The notes beneath the pieces were generated by a model. The model was not told the DNA's origin. It saw only the letters and a list, made by a program, of their open reading frames with translations, and searched no databases. From positions 1,178,001 to 1,242,000 of the forward strand of contig CAVTIC010000001.1 of assembly GCA_963734685.1 (NCBI GenBank): 64,000 bases of DNA, given 5' to 3'. The translations under genes were made by a program, and so were the position numbers. This DNA is from JAOUEA01 sp963734685 (lineage in GTDB: Bacteria > Actinomycetota > UBA4738 > HRBIN12). Below are positions 62,185 to 64,000 of the stretch, in pieces; positions within the stretch are counted from its first letter, which is position 1, and each line of letters opens with the position of its first letter.

Positions 62185-63423
62185 CTACGTCAGGTAGCGG
62201 GCGAGGGCGAATCCATCGCCGCCGAAGAGGCCGATCTCCCCGACCACGACGAGCTTCCCGTCGGGCTGGAGCGCAGCGCCTGCACCGTACGCGTTACCCG
62301 GGAAGAACGTGGCGATCTTCCCGTCGCCGCCCCAGCTCGTGTCGAGCGAACCGTCCCGCAGGCAGCGGATCACGACGAATCGCGGAACGCCTTCCTCGAT
62401 GGTCTCGTGAGGCCACGAGGCGCCGGCGGCCAGGATCCGACCACCGGGCTGGAGCGCCAGCGCGGACAGGTGCTGTTCGGACCCCGCGACCTGTGTGTGC
62501 ACGACACCGTCACCGCCGAACGACGCATCGAGCCGGCCGTGGGGGAGGAACCGCGCGATCGCCAAGAGGAAGATGTCGTAGCTACCCGCCGCCAGGATCC
62601 GTCCGTCGGGCTGGATCGCCACCGCCGACCCGGACATCGCATGCGCTCCGACCTTGCCGTCACCGCCGAAGGTCCGGTCGAGCGAGCCGTTCGGCAGGTA
62701 CCGCGCGAGCGCGAGGCCGGAGGAGCGGGACCCGGCCACGACGATCCGGCCGTCGGTCTGGAGCGCCACCGCGCGCGCCCCGCCCGAGGCGAACGGAGTC
62801 GCGACCATGCCGCCGTCACCGAAGGCCAGGTCCTTGGTCCCGTTCGCTCGGAAGCGCGCTATGGCGAAGCCATCGTTCCCACCGACCGTCCCGACCACCA
62901 CGATCCGACCGTTGGGCTGGATCGCGAGGTCCTCGCCGCCCCAGAAGTGTGCCGGGCGCGGCGTCCCGGCGATGCCGTCGCCGCCGAACGTGGGGTCGAG
63001 GGTGCCGTCGGCCAGGTACCGGACGATGACGAACCGTTCGCCGTCGTCGGTCCCGGTCGCGACGATCCGACCATCCGGCTGGAGCGCCACCGCGGTCGCC
63101 GCGTCCCCCAGCGCACCGATCGGCGTCGCGACGAGCCCGTCGACGCCGAAATCGGGGTCGAGCGTGCCACCGGGCAGGTACCGAGCGACGGCGAACATGC
63201 CGCCCACCCATCCGGCGATCACGATCCTCCCGTCGGGCTGGACGGTCACCTCGCTCGCCGCGGCACCGTCCGGGTACGTCGTCGCGACCTTGCCGGCGTC
63301 GCCGAACGAGGGATCGAGGTCACCGTCGGCCGCGCGTACCGGCCCCGGGACGAGCGCGACGAGAAGTGCGATGGCAGCCAGAATGCTGAGACGATGCCGG
63401 ACCGCGTGTCGTCCGTGTCTCAT
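62185..63423 (-). CDS. secreted delta-60 repeat protein
   Basis: Exported protein of 412 residues: signal peptide LSILAAIALLVALVPGPVRA, then about seven delta-60 repeats of roughly 52-56 residues with the phrase G-x-L-D-P-x-F-G-x-x-G, followed by L-Q-P-D-G-R-I-V-V-A-G and A-R-Y-L-P-x-G (DLDPSFGDAGKVATT, VQPDGRIVIAG, LDPDFGVDGLVATP, LQPDGRIVATG, LDRTFGGDGKVGA). The repeats form a beta-propeller. The binding partner is unknown. It stands between the SulP-type gene and recQ on the same strand. Confidence 0.9.
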   Translation of the reverse strand: MRHGRHAVRHRLSILAAIALLVALVPGPVRAADGDLDPSFGDAGKVATTYPDGAAASEVTVQPDGRIVIAGWVGGMFAVARYLPGGTLDPDFGVDGLVATPIGALGDAATAVALQPDGRIVATGTDDGERFVIVRYLADGTLDPTFGGDGIAGTPRPAHFWGGEDLAIQPNGRIVVVGTVGGNDGFAIARFRANGTKDLAFGDGGMVATPFASGGARAVALQTDGRIVVAGSRSSGLALARYLPNGSLDRTFGGDGKVGAHAMSGSAVAIQPDGRILAAGSYDIFLLAIARFLPHGRLDASFGGDGVVHTQVAGSEQHLSALALQPGGRILAAGASWPHETIEEGVPRFVVIRCLRDGSLDTSWGGDGKIATFFPGNAYGAGAALQPDGKLVVVGEIGLFGGDGFALARYLT

Positions 63424-63481
63424 CGCGGTGCCTCCACATTCAGTGTACGCCCGCGGCGCCGGGCCGATGCCCCGGCGGCGC

Positions 63482-64000
63482 TCAGTCGAGCAGGGCTTCG
63501 AACGCCCGCAACGTGTCGCTCAGCCGTTCGGCCAGCGTGGTCGCGAGCCATCGGTGCAACGCCGCGGCCAGCTCCGGCTCGTCGGCCTCCAGCTGCTCGA
63601 TCGACGACCGGCTGAGCCGCAGCACCACGCTCGGCGTCTCGGCCACCACGTCCGCCGTCCGTGGAACGCCCGTGTACATCGCGATCTCTCCGACCACCAC
63701 GCCCGGGCGCACCGCGCGCAAGCGCATCCGCGTCCCCTCGGGCGTCACCATCTCGACGCTCAGCCGGCCCGACTCCAGCACGAACACGTCGTCGGGCGGA
63801 TCGTCCTGCCGGATCAGCGTGGTCCCTTCGGGGAGCTGCATGCGTTCGAGGTACGTCTCCAAGCCCACCGGCAGACCTGCGAGGGCCTCGCTCGACCCGT
63901 CCGCGGCGACGACCGGGCCGGCGGCGCCCTCGAGCAGACCGTCCTCGCACCGCTGCAGGCCCCGATCCAGGTCCGGCTCGTACCTGACGATCCCCTCGGA
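63482..64000 (-). CDS. SulP-type anion transporter C-terminus: end of STAS plus cNMP-binding domain (5' end off window)
   Basis: The frame is open to base 64000; 172 residues are visible. The first 35 (SEGIVRYEPDLDRGLQRCEDGLLE) match the end of the STAS domain in the SulP proteins that carry a regulatory tail. The rest is a cNMP-binding domain: LERMQLPEGTTLIRQDDPPDDVFVLESGRLSV, then VVGEIAMYTGVPRTADVVAE, where the phosphate cassette keeps Gly-Glu and Arg-Thr-Ala. A stand-alone start at ATG/GTG near 63868 would drop the first strand, so I treat it as one protein. The membrane part is outside the window, and the SulP assignment is therefore inference. Confidence 0.72.
   Translation of the reverse strand, partial: SEGIVRYEPDLDRGLQRCEDGLLEGAAGPVVAADGSSEALAGLPVGLETYLERMQLPEGTTLIRQDDPPDDVFVLESGRLSVEMVTPEGTRMRLRAVRPGVVVGEIAMYTGVPRTADVVAETPSVVLRLSRSSIEQLEADEPELAAALHRWLATTLAERLSDTLRAFEALLD

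Noticed and set aside
1..64000. tRNA/rRNA genes, CRISPR arrays, insertion sequences, integrases, toxin-antitoxin or restriction systems
   Set aside because: I looked for cloverleaf ends, regularly spaced repeats, DDE or tyrosine recombinase motifs and methyltransferase-nuclease pairs, and saw none. The single methyltransferase is a small-molecule type.

Overview
The window is very GC-rich (roughly 70% by eye). It has dense operons, many GTG starts and 4-base ATGA/GTGA gene overlaps, and it encodes an F420-type LLM oxidoreductase, a LigD-type polymerase, an AmmeMemoRadiSam pair, a dodecin and many class III cyclase/cNMP-binding proteins. This points to a deep-branching actinobacterium (Actinomycetota); Chloroflexota is the main alternative. 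It is chromosomal-looking. I found no rRNA, tRNA, CRISPR array, transposase or phage gene.

Layout. 1-5.3 kb (minus): a PotD-like binding protein running off the left edge, behind an ABC-2 exporter (ATPase plus two permeases) and a YbhB/YbcL protein. 5.5-8.4 kb: a secreted propeller-like protein, a YbaK deacylase and an acyltransferase-3 membrane protein. 8.4-11.7 kb (minus): an operon of nitrilase-type ureidopropionase, dihydropyrimidinase and LLM flavin/F420 oxidoreductase, divergent from a Crp/Fnr regulator. 12.6-17.3 kb: small membrane proteins, an RTX-like protein, SixA, a PQQ-propeller protein and gene remnants. 17.4-23.5 kb (minus): an oligopeptide-type ABC importer, bracketed by two copies of a palindromic repeat. 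24.5-32.6 kb (plus): a tightly overlapping catabolic operon with a xanthine-dehydrogenase-type hydroxylase, a 6-hydroxynicotinate reductase homologue, UPF0280, an AA_synth/DUF1185 protein, an enamidase and a cupin. This is the clearest pathway in the window. 32.7-39.0 kb: a response regulator, two class III nucleotide cyclases and, facing them, a 998-residue MFS-HEAT-cNMP-binding fusion. 39.0-48.8 kb: methyltransferase, DEAD-box helicase, a 44-residue Lys-rich protein, GT4 plus GH5-like enzymes, a homocysteine methyltransferase, secreted propeller and RTX proteins, and the LigD polymerase. 48.9-64 kb: AmrS/AmrB, a PQQ propeller, a nitroreductase, a P-type cation ATPase, dodecin, GlsB, an SGNH hydrolase, an SQR/NDH-like flavoprotein, an Mth938 protein, RecQ with a phosphoribosyltransferase-like tail, a delta-60 repeat protein, and the C-terminal end of a SulP-type transporter with a cNMP domain.

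How it fits together. The 24.5-32.6 kb operon reads as hydroxylation, ferredoxin-type ring reduction and cyclic-amide opening of nicotinate or a related N-heterocycle; the adjacent importer and the hydantoin/pyrimidine-type operon suggest a lifestyle built on scavenging nitrogenous organics. Cyclic-nucleotide signalling is unusually prominent: two cyclases and three cNMP-type domain proteins. Many exported repeat proteins (PQQ, delta-60, RTX, other propellers) indicate an elaborate envelope.

Quality caveat. About a dozen genes are broken by single-base shifts, most of them at G or C runs. Because the translation either side is well conserved and several hits fall in one operon, I read most as sequencing indels rather than gene decay.
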